Assembly: GCF_004340965.1 (NCBI RefSeq) | Contig: NZ_SLYA01000006.1 | Coordinates: 1 to 64,000 of the forward strand | DNA length: 64,000 nt | Direction of reading: 5' to 3' | From: Sphingomonas sp. PP-CE-1A-559 | GTDB taxonomy: Bacteria; Pseudomonadota; Alphaproteobacteria; Sphingomonadales; Sphingomonadaceae | Part shown: one piece after another, positions 1-9,322 of the stretch | Numbering within the stretch: the first letter of the stretch is position 1 | Layout of the letters: each line of letters opens with the position of its first letter | Translations under genes and position numbers: made by a program | The notes under the pieces: generated by a model | What the model saw: only the letters and a program-made list of their open reading frames with translations | Told to the model about the DNA's origin: nothing | Database searches by the model: none

Positions 1-18
1 TTCCTCAACAGGAACCGT

Positions 19-606
<588 letters not shown>

Positions 607-957
607 TCAAGGCGCGTCTGGAGAGGGCCGCCGATCGGAGAGAGGCGGTGGAAGCTATCATCGATATCATCGCCGACTCGGTCTGGGCCGAACCACGCAC
701 GTTGCTGCTCAGCTATGAACTCTATGCCTTTGCCGCGCGGCAGCCCCCGGTCACGGCAGTGATGCAACAGTGGATGGACAGCAGCCGCGTCGCGCTCGGT
801 CGCTTTTTCGACCCGCTGACCGCGCGTGCGCTGGATGCACTGATCGAGGGTGTCGGCATCTACAACTCGATCGATGCGGCCCCCCTTAGTCGGGAGGCGA
901 TCCGCGTGGTTGTCGAACGAGTAGCAGGGACAGGTTGAGCTATAAACGGCCACGCGA

Positions 958-1224
958 ATGCTGAAGAAATGGGCATTCACTATCGCCTCTGGCACGCTTG
1001 AGATGCACGCGCCCGGTGCGTGCGGCGGATCCGGCTTCGATCCGCACGTCGCAACTGTGTTGTATGCCGCGTTCACCTGTTCCAGCCTGACGACGATCAA
1101 GGCCACGGGTTCGGCGACATCGTGCCGCTGAGCCGCTGAAGCGCAGCCAGTCCATTCTCGAAGTGCTGATCGGACAGTTGTTCTTGCGACGCTGTCGGCG
1201 GTCCTGATCGCGCTTTGCGCATGA
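958..1224 (+). pseudogene. Ion-channel (two-TM potassium-channel type) remnant with frameshifts
   Basis: Pieces of one protein appear in order but in different frames. They are LEMHAPGACGGSGFDPHV, then VLYAAFTCSSLTTI, then after a shift GHGFGDIVPLSR, then after another shift RSQSILEVLIGQLFL, and finally ATLSAVLIALCA before a stop at 1222-1224. The order 'SLTTI...GHGFGDIVPLS...LEVLIGQLFLA' matches the pore loop (TxGYGD-like) and following helix of Ion_trans_2 channels. At least two frameshifts break it, and the N-terminal part is not obvious. It adds to the decayed character of the region next to the tRNA. Confidence 0.55.
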
Positions 1225-1329
1225 GGAGCGACCCAAGGGGTGGTGCCGGCCAGGGGCACCCGGATGATGCCCTTCGCAACTTGACGGCCTAACCGAACGC
1301 CTTGCCCACACCCAAAACACGTTGCGACG

Positions 1330-1719
1330 TGGCCATAATGCTGCACCCATGCCGACGCCGCTCCCAAGCGCTTCGTGGCAATAGTCGTCCGATACCCAAT
1401 AGTGTGTGGCATCGTTCGAGCCGCTATAGGTAAAGCTCGGTTTGGTCGTATCGTGGTCGCAGCCATACAGCGACACTGTGCGGTTGGTTTGGAACAGCCC
1501 GCTCTTGGTCGTGATGCCGATGATCCTGACGCTGCGTTGGCTATATTGCGCCGATAGTCGCCACGTCAGTAGCGCTTGGTTTCGCCTTCAGGGGTTGCAG
1601 CGCGTGTACTGACCGACAATCCCTCGGCACAGCGCTATCGGGTCGATCGCCGAGCCATGCGCGCCGATTTCCGGTAACCCGTAGTCGGTACCAGCAGGCC
1701 ACTGCGCCGCTGTGTTCAT
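1330..1719 (-). pseudogene. Unrecognised decayed coding sequence, two frames
   Basis: On the minus strand an ATG at 1719, preceded by a GGCGGAGG ribosome-binding-like sequence, opens a 43-codon frame (MNTAAQWPAGTDYGLPEIGA and on). It stops at 1588, although the neighbouring frame continues as NPEGETKRY. Downstream another frame reads RIIGITTKSGLFQTNRTVSL then GSNDATHYWVSDDYCHEALG, which has the look of real secreted-protein sequence. I do not recognise the family. The rest of 1225-1869 holds nothing I can support. It may be a broken gene of the degraded island or chance open sequence. Confidence 0.25.
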
Positions 1720-1869
1720 GCGCCTCCGCCCGCCCAAACGCGGTGAAGTGAGGGCCGCACTATGCGCGCGCTATGCGATCCGTGGGGATCGATCTCGCAG
1801 CGCTATGTCGCGGCTCGTAGATCATGAGCGCGGGCACGATGCTCGTGATACGAAAGGCAACGAGGCGAC

Positions 1870-2535
1870 ATGTCGTCTGAAACCATATCGGAACCCGATC
1901 CTACCGGGCTCTCTACTGGGCTCGTCATCTATGTCGGCCAGGATCGCGCAGGGCATTGGCTCGTGCAGGACAGCAGGCGCAATCTCGAAGGGCGTTTCAT
2001 CTCCTACGGCGCGGCGATGAGCTACGCCCAGGCCGAGCGCGACATCTATCACCCCGCCTCAAGCCCGAAGATCGCGACCAAAACTGCGATGCCAGGGTCG
2101 AAAACCGCGACCCACGATCCGCGTTGGCCGGTCATCGCCGCCGCCCTTGCAACGTTGCGCGAAGACGGTCGTCACGCGGTCCGCATCGTCGATGCCGATT
2201 GCGGCGCGGGCTCGCTCCTCCTGCAAGCGGTGCATCATGCCCGGGCGCTCGGTTTCACGGCGATCGAGGGGCGCGGGATCGACGGATCGCCCGCGCTGAT
2301 CGGTCGCGCCCGCGCGGCGGCGAACCGTTGCACCAACCTTGCGATCGGCACGACGTTCGAGGTGGCGGACATGGTCACCGCCTTGCGGGCGGAGCAGGAC
2401 CTGCCAGCCGATCTCGTGATCTGTCACGGCATGGCGAAAGACCGGCGGCCGGAGGTGGCGTCGGCGTTGGGGAGTGAAGCGCGGATCGTCATCGGCGACG
2501 ACGCGACGTGGCATGCCGTCGGTACCGAAGCATGA
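1870..2535 (+). CDS. SAM-dependent methyltransferase-like protein
   Basis: 221 residues. After a roughly 60-residue N-terminal segment (VIYVGQDRAGHWLVQDSRR) there is a Rossmann-type methyltransferase motif I, IVDADCGAGSLLLQAV (about residues 108-123). An acidic turn follows, then a post-motif region with DLVICHGMAKDRR. The substrate cannot be told. The ATG at 1870 has GAGG nearby upstream. The stop overlaps the next start (ATGA at 2532-2535), implying translational coupling to the membrane-protein/decarboxylase frame that follows. It is the first intact gene after the decayed tRNA-side region. Confidence 0.7.
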   Translation: MSSETISEPDPTGLSTGLVIYVGQDRAGHWLVQDSRRNLEGRFISYGAAMSYAQAERDIYHPASSPKIATKTAMPGSKTATHDPRWPVIAAALATLREDGRHAVRIVDADCGAGSLLLQAVHHARALGFTAIEGRGIDGSPALIGRARAAANRCTNLAIGTTFEVADMVTALRAEQDLPADLVICHGMAKDRRPEVASALGSEARIVIGDDATWHAVGTEA

Positions 2536-2816
2536 CGAAGCGTGACATCCTATGGCGGGGGATCGGCCTGGCATTGTGCGTGGGCGCGTGCAGCGTCGCG
2601 GTTGCGATGGACGGCTCGGCACGCGCGATGTTCGTATTCCCCTTCGCATTGCTAGGCCTGACACTGGCGATCAACGGCAAGCGGGTCATCATCGCACTTC
2701 GCGCCGAACGCCACGGTCATGCACGAACCGCCGAAGTGATCCATGCCGTCCGCGTCCGCCGCTATCGCCGCCGACTCGATCAACCGCATCCCTGGCCTCG
2801 AGCCTTCAGGATCATC
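2532..2816 (+). CDS. Small two-helix membrane protein, reading in frame into the decarboxylase
   Basis: 95 residues are encoded between the ATGA-coupled start at 2532 and the decarboxylase start. They begin MTKRDILWRGIGLALCVGAC, followed by a second hydrophobic helix (MFVFPFALLGLTLAI) and a basic, cytoplasm-like tail rich in Arg. There is no stop codon before 2817, so ribosomes starting at 2532 would make a 505-residue membrane-anchored decarboxylase. Equally, the downstream gene has its own ribosome-binding site and may be initiated separately. The segment looks like a free-standing small membrane protein whose stop was lost. Function unknown. Confidence 0.5.
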
Positions 2817-4049
2817 ATGACGTATTTCGATCGGCGGGACGGTGTCCTGTGTGCCGAAGGCGTGCCGTTGTCGGCCATAGCCGAAGCCGTCGGTACGCCG
2901 GTCCACGTCTATTCGGCGGCTGCACTGCGCGACGCGGCCCGGCGTTTCACAGCGGCGCTGTCGATCCTGCCGCGAACGCGGACGGCGTTCGCGGTCAAGG
3001 CAAACCCGAACAGCGCGGTGCTGCATCTGCTGGCCGGCTGCTGCTTCGGTGCCGACATCGTCTCGGGCGGAGAGATGCGCCGCGCGCTCGGAGCCGGTAT
3101 CGCCGCATCGGACATCGTCTTCTCCGGGGTCGGCAAGACCGACAGGGAACTCGCCGACGCACTCGACGCCGGCATAGGGCAGTTCAACCTCGAGCTCGAG
3201 GAGGAGGGGCGGGTGCTCGCCGCGCTTGCCCAGGCGCGTGGCAAGCGGGCGGTCGCGGTATTGCGCGTCAATCCCGACGTCGACGGCGGCACCCATGCCA
3301 AGATCTCTACCGGCCGGCGCGAGAACAAGTTCGGCGTGGCGATCGCCGATGCGCCCGCAATGTACGATCGCCTGTCACGACTCGATGGCCTCGATCTGGT
3401 CGGGGTCGCGCTCCACATCGGCAGCCAGCTCCATGACCTTGCACCACTGGAGGCCGCGTACGAGCGCATCGGTTCGCTGGTCATCGACCTGCGCGCGCGC
3501 GGCCACGGCATAACCCGCGTCGATCTCGGCGGCGGCCTCGGCATCCCCTACCGTGTCGACGACGTGGTTCCGACGCTCGACGCCTATGCCGCCATGGTCG
3601 CTAAGGTGACGCGCGACTGGGACGTCGACCTTATTTTCGAGCCGGGGCGGGTCGTCGCAGGACTAGCCGGCGTCCTGATGACGCGGGTGATCTGGGTAAA
3701 GCCCGGGGCGGACCGCCCCTTCGTCATCGTCGATGCCGCGATGAACGATCTGGCTCGACCAGTGCTGTACGATGCCTTCCACCGCTTCGAAGCCGTCGCG
3801 CCGGACGGCGAACGCATGGTCGCGAACATTGCCGGACCGATCTGCGAAAGCGGCGACGTGTTCGCGCTCGCCCGCGATATCGACCGGGTCCGCCGCGGCG
3901 ATCTCGCGGTCTTTCATGCGACCGGGGCGTACGGTGCCGCGATGGCATCGAGCTACAATTGCCGCCCGCTCAGCCCACAGGTCCTGGTCGACGGCGACCA
4001 ATTCGAGATCGTGGCCGACCGCTTTCTGCCGGAAGAGTTCGCGGCGTAG
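2817..4049 (+). CDS. Diaminopimelate decarboxylase paralogue (LysA-like, second copy)
   Basis: 410 residues, a PLP-dependent fold-type III decarboxylase predicted to convert meso-diaminopimelate or a related D-amino acid. Visible are the PLP lysine in AFAVKANPN, GGGLGIPY (phosphate binding), EPGRVVAG, the active-site cysteine in GPICESGDVFA and the PLP tyrosine in YGAAMASSYN. It is highly similar along its whole length to the canonical lysA at 8060 (by eye about two residues in three) and slightly shorter at the C terminus. The ATG at 2817 has AGGA six bases upstream, and the frame stays open upstream into a membrane-protein segment. Partnership with a methyltransferase-like gene hints at a specialised role, but that is inference. 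Confidence 0.85.
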   Translation: MTYFDRRDGVLCAEGVPLSAIAEAVGTPVHVYSAAALRDAARRFTAALSILPRTRTAFAVKANPNSAVLHLLAGCCFGADIVSGGEMRRALGAGIAASDIVFSGVGKTDRELADALDAGIGQFNLELEEEGRVLAALAQARGKRAVAVLRVNPDVDGGTHAKISTGRRENKFGVAIADAPAMYDRLSRLDGLDLVGVALHIGSQLHDLAPLEAAYERIGSLVIDLRARGHGITRVDLGGGLGIPYRVDDVVPTLDAYAAMVAKVTRDWDVDLIFEPGRVVAGLAGVLMTRVIWVKPGADRPFVIVDAAMNDLARPVLYDAFHRFEAVAPDGERMVANIAGPICESGDVFALARDIDRVRRGDLAVFHATGAYGAAMASSYNCRPLSPQVLVDGDQFEIVADRFLPEEFAA

Positions 4050-4197
4050 GTCGTACCGAGTCCGAACGAGAGGGGGGCAAGCTACGGGCATCCTGCTGCT
4101 GCGACGGTAGCGATCGCCGCGCTGGCCACGGAACGTCGTGGCTGCTGCTTCGCTGTGATGTCAGCGGGCGGCGTGCCCGGACATGAGGACGGCGAGC

Positions 4198-4749
4198 ATG
4201 ACCCAGAATCCAGGCGATACGATCACGGACGAGCGTGGCGGTGGCCTGTCCCGTCCGGCTGCGCTCGCGGTCGTCGTGGGGGTGCTCGGCGCCAGCGCGG
4301 TGCTCGGGCGCCGTAACGCGCCCGACCCGTCGCATCCCGGTATTCGCCGCTGGTACAAACGGCTCGACAAGCCGGCGTACACGCCACCCGACGCCGCGTT
4401 CGGCGCGGTATGGCCGGTGCTCGAGACCGGGCTCGCGGTCGGGGGCTATCGGTTGTTGCGCCGCCCCGCCGATGCGCCGCGCAACCTCGCGGTCGGACTT
4501 TGGTTGCTGAATACCGGCATGGTCGGTGGTTGGACCGAACTGTTCTTCCGACGCAAGGCGCTTGGCCCCAGCGCGGTCGCGTCGGGTGCGATGATCGCCA
4601 GCGGTGCCGGCTATGTCGCGGCTGCGGCGAAGGTCGATCGTACCGCGGCGGCCACTGCGGTCCCGTTCGTCGCCTGGCTCGGGTTCGCGACCGTGCTTGC
4701 CGAGCGCATCTGGGAGCGGAACCGGTCCGACGGCCCGGACGAGGCATGA
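4198..4749 (+). CDS. tspO: TspO/MBR family membrane protein
   Basis: 183 residues with about five hydrophobic segments. The family hallmark RRWYKRLDKPAYTPPDAAFG is followed by VWPVLETGLAVGGY (about residues 45-80), equivalent to the WYxxLxKPxWxPPxxxFxxVW signature of tryptophan-rich sensory/translocator proteins that bind porphyrins. It is poorer in tryptophan than classical TspO. The ATG at 4198 has GAGGA eight bases upstream, and an ATG at 4183 is an alternative. The stop overlaps the next start by ATGA, making it the first gene of a three-gene coupled set. Confidence 0.75.
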   Translation: MTQNPGDTITDERGGGLSRPAALAVVVGVLGASAVLGRRNAPDPSHPGIRRWYKRLDKPAYTPPDAAFGAVWPVLETGLAVGGYRLLRRPADAPRNLAVGLWLLNTGMVGGWTELFFRRKALGPSAVASGAMIASGAGYVAAAAKVDRTAAATAVPFVAWLGFATVLAERIWERNRSDGPDEA

Positions 4750-5108
4750 CCCGCCTGACGGTCTGGCACGATGGCGGATGTCCGCTGTGCCGACGCGAGA
4801 TCGCGCTGATGCGCCGTCTCGATCGACGTGGCGCGATCGATTTCGTCGATGCCAGCAACGACGACACGAGCTGTCCGATCGACCGAGATGCGATGCTGGC
4901 ACGGTTCCATGCGCGCGAAGGGGACCCGATGCTGTCCGGCGCCGCGGCCTTCGCAGCGATGTGGCGCGCCATCCCGCTGCTGCGACCGCTGGGGCTGGCA
5001 GCGCGCAACCCGGTCGTCCTGGCTGGGCTTGAGCGAGTGTATCGGGCGTTTCTCCACGTTCGGCCTCGCCTCCAGTCTTTCGCCCGGAAGGTGGATCGCA
5101 CCGCATGA
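4746..5108 (+). CDS. DUF393 (DCC-family) thiol-disulfide oxidoreductase
   Basis: 120 residues starting MTRLTVWHDGGCPLCRREIA. The DxxCxxC motif (DGGCPLC) near the N terminus defines the DCC/DUF393 family of predicted thioredoxin-like oxidoreductases. The rest (AARNPVVLAGLERVYRAFLH) is typical family sequence. Start and stop both overlap neighbours as ATGA, so it is likely co-translated with the TspO-like and DUF427 proteins. The physiological substrate is not known. Confidence 0.85.
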   Translation: MTRLTVWHDGGCPLCRREIALMRRLDRRGAIDFVDASNDDTSCPIDRDAMLARFHAREGDPMLSGAAAFAAMWRAIPLLRPLGLAARNPVVLAGLERVYRAFLHVRPRLQSFARKVDRTA

Positions 5109-5602
5109 GGCCGGTCGTTCCCGATACCGCGCGACCGGGCCAGGAAAGCGTCTGGGATTATCCGCGTCCGGCGATCGCGCAGCGCAGCGATCGTCATGTC
5201 CTGATCGAGCACCGCGGGGTGACGCTCGCCGACACGCGGCACAGCGTCCGCACGATCGAGACGAGCCATCCGCCGAGCTATTATATCCCGCCCTCCGACA
5301 TCCTGATGTCGGCGCTCCGGCGCTCCACGCGGCAATCCTTCTGCGAATGGAAGGGCAACGCGGTCTATTACGACGTCGAGATCGCCGGCGATGTCCTGCG
5401 CGATATCGCCTGGAGCTATCCGACGCCGACGCCCGCGTTTGCAGCTTTGCGCGACCACATAGCGTTCTATGCAACCCCGTTCGACGGGTGCTTCGTCGAT
5501 GGCGAACGCGTCATCCCACAGCCCGGCGAGTTTTACGGCGGCTGGATCACCGCAGATCTCGCCGGACCGTTCAAGGGCGAGCCGGGTAGCCGCTACTGGT
5601 AG
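5105..5602 (+). CDS. DUF427 domain protein
   Basis: 165 residues: MRPVVPDTARPGQESVWDYP, then VLIEHRGVTLADTRHSVRTI, SHPPSYYIPPSDI, FCEWKGNAVYYDVEIAG and DLAGPFKGEPGSRYW. These are the conserved blocks of the DUF427 family, small soluble proteins of unknown biochemical role. It is coupled to the DUF393 gene by an ATGA overlap. No promoter is visible in front of it, so expression with the tspO-like gene is likely. Confidence 0.85.
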   Translation: MRPVVPDTARPGQESVWDYPRPAIAQRSDRHVLIEHRGVTLADTRHSVRTIETSHPPSYYIPPSDILMSALRRSTRQSFCEWKGNAVYYDVEIAGDVLRDIAWSYPTPTPAFAALRDHIAFYATPFDGCFVDGERVIPQPGEFYGGWITADLAGPFKGEPGSRYW

Positions 5603-5708
5603 GTCGCCGCACGACGACCCGTATGCGCTTGCCCTCCAGTATGGGCGTTACTCGGTTCATCGCATTTCGATGTTGTTTACGCCTTTGGCATAGCCGGACG
5701 CGTTAGAG

Positions 5709-5765
5709 GGGTGTGCCGGCTCGCCATCAACCTTTGGCTCGTCACCAAGGCGGGTCGGCACACCC
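5709..5765. repeat. Imperfect inverted repeat in the 5603-5795 gap
   Basis: Two 17-base arms (5709-5725 and 5749-5765) pair with about two mismatches, each carrying GGTGTGCCG or its complement CGGCACACC. It lies between the DUF427 gene and the 3' end of the convergent TlpA-like gene. It could form a transcript hairpin acting as a terminator for both, but there is no T-run. Confidence 0.45.
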
Positions 5766-5795
5766 TGTTCAACATCAATGGGTCGGATCAACGCG

Positions 5796-6425
5796 TTACG
5801 ATGCCTCGGCGATCAGCTTTGCGGCGGCGGGCGTGTTCCATTCATAGCCGCCGGTCATCCGCCACACTTCCTTGCCCGCCGAATCGTACAGGATCGTGGT
5901 CGGCAGGTTTGCCTGATAGGCGAGGCTGAGCCCGAGCTTCGGGTCTAGATACGGCTTGAGCGTCGAGAACTTCTTTTCGGCGAAGAACGGCGTCACCTTC
6001 TCCGCGCCCTGCATATCCTGGCTGACCGCGATCACCTGAACCTTGCCGGCCAGCGACTTGGCGGCGGCATCGAGCGTCGGCATTTCCGCTACGCACGGCG
6101 CACACCAGGTCGCCCACATGTTGAGCAGCAACGGCTTGCCCTTGAACAATGCGAGCGTGACCGACTTGCCGTCTGGCGCGGTGAAGGCGACCGTTGGGCC
6201 GGTCTCGCCCTTGTGGCTGCGGTCGAGCTTTTCGGTGCTGGCGGCAGGCCCGGTCGCCTCGTCGGGAGTTGGGCCGGACGTAACCTCGTCGGCGGACACG
6301 GTGTTCGCGGCGACGACGTTTGCTTGCTCCGGCGCGGGCGATTTCCTATCGCAGCCGGCGACCAGCAGGCCCATCCCGACGAAACAGATGATGGGGCGCG
6401 AATTGAACACAGGACGCGAGAACAT
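5796..6425 (-). CDS. TlpA-like thioredoxin-fold lipoprotein
   Basis: 209 residues. A lipoprotein signal peptide ([20 protein letters not shown] ending in the lipobox LVAGC) precedes a charged linker. A TlpA/ResA-type domain follows, with the redox motif [13 protein letters not shown] around residue 105 and the cis-proline region [10 protein letters not shown]. Such proteins reduce disulfides in the periplasm, often for cytochrome c maturation; the partner here is unknown. It reads divergently from argH, and the two start codons lie within one CATG, with a GGAA-type ribosome-binding site on this strand located inside argH. Confidence 0.85.
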   Translation of the reverse strand: MFSRPVFNSRPIICFVGMGLLVAGCDRKSPAPEQANVVAANTVSADEVTSGPTPDEATGPAASTEKLDRSHKGETGPTVAFTAPDGKSVTLALFKGKPLLLNMWATWCAPCVAEMPTLDAAAKSLAGKVQVIAVSQDMQGAEKVTPFFAEKKFSTLKPYLDPKLGLSLAYQANLPTTILYDSAGKEVWRMTGGYEWNTPAAAKLIAEAS

Positions 6426-7809
6426 GGACGGTTCCAATTCGATGTGGGGCGGGCGGTTCGCCGAGGGGCCGGCAGCGGTCATGCGCGAGATAAACGCCTC
6501 AATTCCCTTCGACAAGCGCCTCTGGCAGCAGGATATTGCCGGATCGAAGGCACATGTCGCGATGCTCGGCAAGCAGGGCATCGTTTCGGCGGAGGACGCC
6601 GCGACGATCGCCGCCGGGCTCGATACGGTGGCGGCGCATTATGCCGAGCACGGCGTCGAGGAGAATCTGGTCCTTGAGGATATTCACATGCAGACCGAGG
6701 CGCGGCTCGCCGATGCGATCGGGCCTGTCGCGGGGCGGCTGCATACCGCGCGCTCGCGCAACGATCAGGTCGCGACCGATTTCCGGCTGTGGGTGCGCGA
6801 TGCGATCGACCAGGCGCTGGCGGCGCTGGCGGGGTTCCAGACGGCATTGCTTGCGCGGGCGGAAGAGCATGCGGCTAGCGTGATGCCTGGCTTCACGCAC
6901 TTGCAGTCTGCGCAGCCGGTGACGCTCGGGCATCACCTGATGGCGTATCACGCGATGATCTCGCGCGACGTCGGGCGGTTTGCCGATGCGCGCGCGCGGA
7001 TGAACCGATCGCCGCTCGGCTCGGCTGCGCTGGCTGGCACGGGTTTCCCGATCGACCGGGCGATGACCGCCGAGGCTCTCGGCTTCGACGGGCCGATGAC
7101 CAACTCGCTCGACGGCGTCAGCGACCGCGATTTCGCGATCGAGTATCTCACCGCCGCGACGCAGACCTCGCTGCATCTCTCGCGGCTCGCCGAGGAGTTC
7201 GTGCTGTGGGCGTCGCAGCCGTTCGGCTTCGTGGCGCTCAGCGATCAATGGTCGACCGGCAGCTCGATCATGCCGCAGAAGCGCAATCCCGATGCGGCCG
7301 AGCTGGTCCGCGGGCATGCCGGACGCATCCTCGGCTGCATGACCGCGCTGATGGTGACGATGAAGGGCCTGCCGCTCGCCTATTCGAAGGACATGCAGGA
7401 CGACAAGCCGCCGGTGTTCGAGGCGCACGACCTGCTCGCTTTGTCGATCGCGGCGATGACCGGGATGGTCGAGAGCGCGACGTTCCGCACCGATCGGATG
7501 CGCGGGCTGGCGGAGAGCGGCTTTGCGACCGCGACCGATCTGGCCGATTGGCTGGTACGCGAGGCGGGGCTGCCGTTCCGCGAGGCGCATCATGTTACCG
7601 GGCGCGCGGTGAAGCTGGCCGAGGAGCGCAAGGTCGCGCTCGATGCGCTGCCGATCGAGGACCTGAAGGCAATCGATGCGCGGATCGACGAACGCGTGTA
7701 CGGCGTGCTCTCGGTCGATGCGTCGGTCGCCAGCCGGACCAGTTTCGGCGGCACTGCGCCGGACAATGTGCGCGCTGCGATCCGTGCGGCGCGGGGGGAG
7801 GTAGCATGA
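6424..7809 (+). CDS. argH: Argininosuccinate lyase
   Basis: 461 residues. Catalyses argininosuccinate to arginine plus fumarate, the last step of arginine synthesis, in the cytoplasm. The family signature [12 protein letters not shown] is present near residue 280, with [20 protein letters not shown] at the N terminus and [15 protein letters not shown] further in. The ATG at 6424 has AGGA nine bases upstream; the ATG at 6442 (MWGGRF) is a possible alternative that would avoid overlap with the divergent gene. The stop overlaps the start of the small lipoprotein gene (ATGA). Confidence 0.97.
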   Translation: MDGSNSMWGGRFAEGPAAVMREINASIPFDKRLWQQDIAGSKAHVAMLGKQGIVSAEDAATIAAGLDTVAAHYAEHGVEENLVLEDIHMQTEARLADAIGPVAGRLHTARSRNDQVATDFRLWVRDAIDQALAALAGFQTALLARAEEHAASVMPGFTHLQSAQPVTLGHHLMAYHAMISRDVGRFADARARMNRSPLGSAALAGTGFPIDRAMTAEALGFDGPMTNSLDGVSDRDFAIEYLTAATQTSLHLSRLAEEFVLWASQPFGFVALSDQWSTGSSIMPQKRNPDAAELVRGHAGRILGCMTALMVTMKGLPLAYSKDMQDDKPPVFEAHDLLALSIAAMTGMVESATFRTDRMRGLAESGFATATDLADWLVREAGLPFREAHHVTGRAVKLAEERKVALDALPIEDLKAIDARIDERVYGVLSVDASVASRTSFGGTAPDNVRAAIRAARGEVA

Positions 7810-8048
7810 AACGGCTTTTTGGCATCGTGGGTTTGGCGCTGGCGCTGGCCGGCTGCGGCGCAGCGGACGGACTCGTGCCGGCGGAGGGCAAGACGCTCCC
7901 GATTGCGCCTTACGGTGCGAAAACGCCGCCGACTCCCGAGCAGTTGCTGACCCCCACGACGCAGCAACGCCCGCAGCGCAGCGACGAGCTGCTCACCACC
8001 TCCCAGCCACGCCGCAGCGACGAGTTCGACCTGCCGCCGCCGAATTGA
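7806..8048 (+). CDS. Small lipoprotein between argH and lysA (LptM/YifL-like position)
   Basis: 80 residues. A short signal peptide, [17 protein letters not shown], has the lipobox LAGC and is followed by a proline-rich, low-complexity tail ([20 protein letters not shown]). A small lipoprotein at this place before lysA is a recurrent alphaproteobacterial arrangement, and YifL/LptM of enterobacteria is a comparable short lipoprotein. Equivalence of function is inference. Its start overlaps argH (ATGA), and lysA follows after 11 bases. Confidence 0.75.
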   Translation: MKRLFGIVGLALALAGCGAADGLVPAEGKTLPIAPYGAKTPPTPEQLLTPTTQQRPQRSDELLTTSQPRRSDEFDLPPPN

Positions 8049-8059
8049 AGACCTGAATC

Positions 8060-9322
8060 ATGGATCACTTCGCCTATCGTGACGGTGTCATGCACGCCGA
8101 GGACGTCGCCCTGCCGGCGATCGCCGAGGCCGTCGGCACGCCCGTCTATGTCTATTCGACCGCTACCTTCCGCCGCCATGCGCAGGTGTTTCGCGACGCG
8201 CTGAAGGGCGCGGGGCGCGTCCATCTGGCCTATGCGATCAAGGCGAACCCCAACGTCGCTGTGCTTCGCGTGCTCGCTGACGAGGGCTATGGCGCCGACG
8301 TCGTTTCCGCCGGTGAGATGCAGCGCGCGCTGGCGGCGGGGATCCCGGCGTCGGACATCGTGTTCTCGGGTGTCGGCAAGACACGGCGCGAGCTGGCGCA
8401 GGCGCTCGATGCCGGTATCGGCCAGTTCAATCTCGAGCTGGAAGAAGAGGGCGAGGTTCTTGCCGCGCTCGCCCATGCGCGCGGCGAACGCGCGCCGGCG
8501 GTGCTGCGGGTGAACCCCGACGTCGATGCCGGCACGCACGCAAAGATATCGACCGGGCGCAAGGAGAACAAGTTCGGCGTCGCGATCGATCAGGCGGTGG
8601 CGATGTTCGACCGCCTGTCGAAGCATGACGGCCTCGACCTGCGCGGCGTCGCGATTCACATCGGCAGCCAGCTCGCCGACCTCGCGCCGCTCGAGGCCGC
8701 CTATGCGCGGATCGGCGAGCTGGTCGCCGAACTGCGCGCTGCGGGGCACACGATCAGCCGCGTCGATCTCGGCGGCGGTCTCGGCGTGCCGTACAAGCCT
8801 GACGACATGCTGCCGAGCCCGGCCGAGTATGGCGCGATGGTCGCACGCGCGACCGCCGATTGGGATGTCGAACTGATGTTCGAGCCCGGTCGCGTGATCG
8901 CGGGCAATGCCGGCGTGCTGCTGACCGAGGTGATCTGGGTGAAGCCGGGCGTCGTCAATCCGTATGTGATCGTCGACGCGGCTATGAACGACCTCGCGCG
9001 CGTCGCGATGTACGATGCGTATCACGATTTCGTCGCGGTCGAGCCGAGCGGCGAGCGGATGACCGCGAACATCGCCGGGCCGGTGTGCGAGACCGGCGAC
9101 ACCTTCGCGATGGGCCGCGACATCGACGTCGTGAAGTCAGGCGATCTCGGCATCTTCCGCACCGCCGGCGCGTACGGAGCGACGATGGCCTCGACCTACA
9201 ACAGCCGCGCTTTGGTCCCCGAAGTGCTGGTCGATGGCGACCGGTTCGCGGTAGTTGCGGACCGTATCCACCCGGAGACGATTCTGGCCGCCGAGCGCGT
9301 GCCCGAATGGCTCAAGCGGTGA
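8060..9322 (+). CDS. lysA: Diaminopimelate decarboxylase
   Basis: 420 residues. PLP-dependent decarboxylation of meso-diaminopimelate to lysine, the last step of the pathway. It has AYAIKANPN (PLP lysine), GGGLGVPY, EPGRVIAG, GPVCETGDTFA (active-site cysteine) and YGATMASTYN. Its place after argH and the small lipoprotein is the canonical chromosomal one. A second, closely similar copy sits about 5 kb upstream at 2817. The 3' end overlaps the next gene. Confidence 0.96.
   Translation: MDHFAYRDGVMHAEDVALPAIAEAVGTPVYVYSTATFRRHAQVFRDALKGAGRVHLAYAIKANPNVAVLRVLADEGYGADVVSAGEMQRALAAGIPASDIVFSGVGKTRRELAQALDAGIGQFNLELEEEGEVLAALAHARGERAPAVLRVNPDVDAGTHAKISTGRKENKFGVAIDQAVAMFDRLSKHDGLDLRGVAIHIGSQLADLAPLEAAYARIGELVAELRAAGHTISRVDLGGGLGVPYKPDDMLPSPAEYGAMVARATADWDVELMFEPGRVIAGNAGVLLTEVIWVKPGVVNPYVIVDAAMNDLARVAMYDAYHDFVAVEPSGERMTANIAGPVCETGDTFAMGRDIDVVKSGDLGIFRTAGAYGATMASTYNSRALVPEVLVDGDRFAVVADRIHPETILAAERVPEWLKR

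Noticed and set aside
940..1476. 178-codon minus-strand frame over the ion-channel remnant
   Set aside because: Arg/Cys-rich translation without domain character over its first half; only its upstream part resembles coding sequence and is listed as a doubtful remnant.
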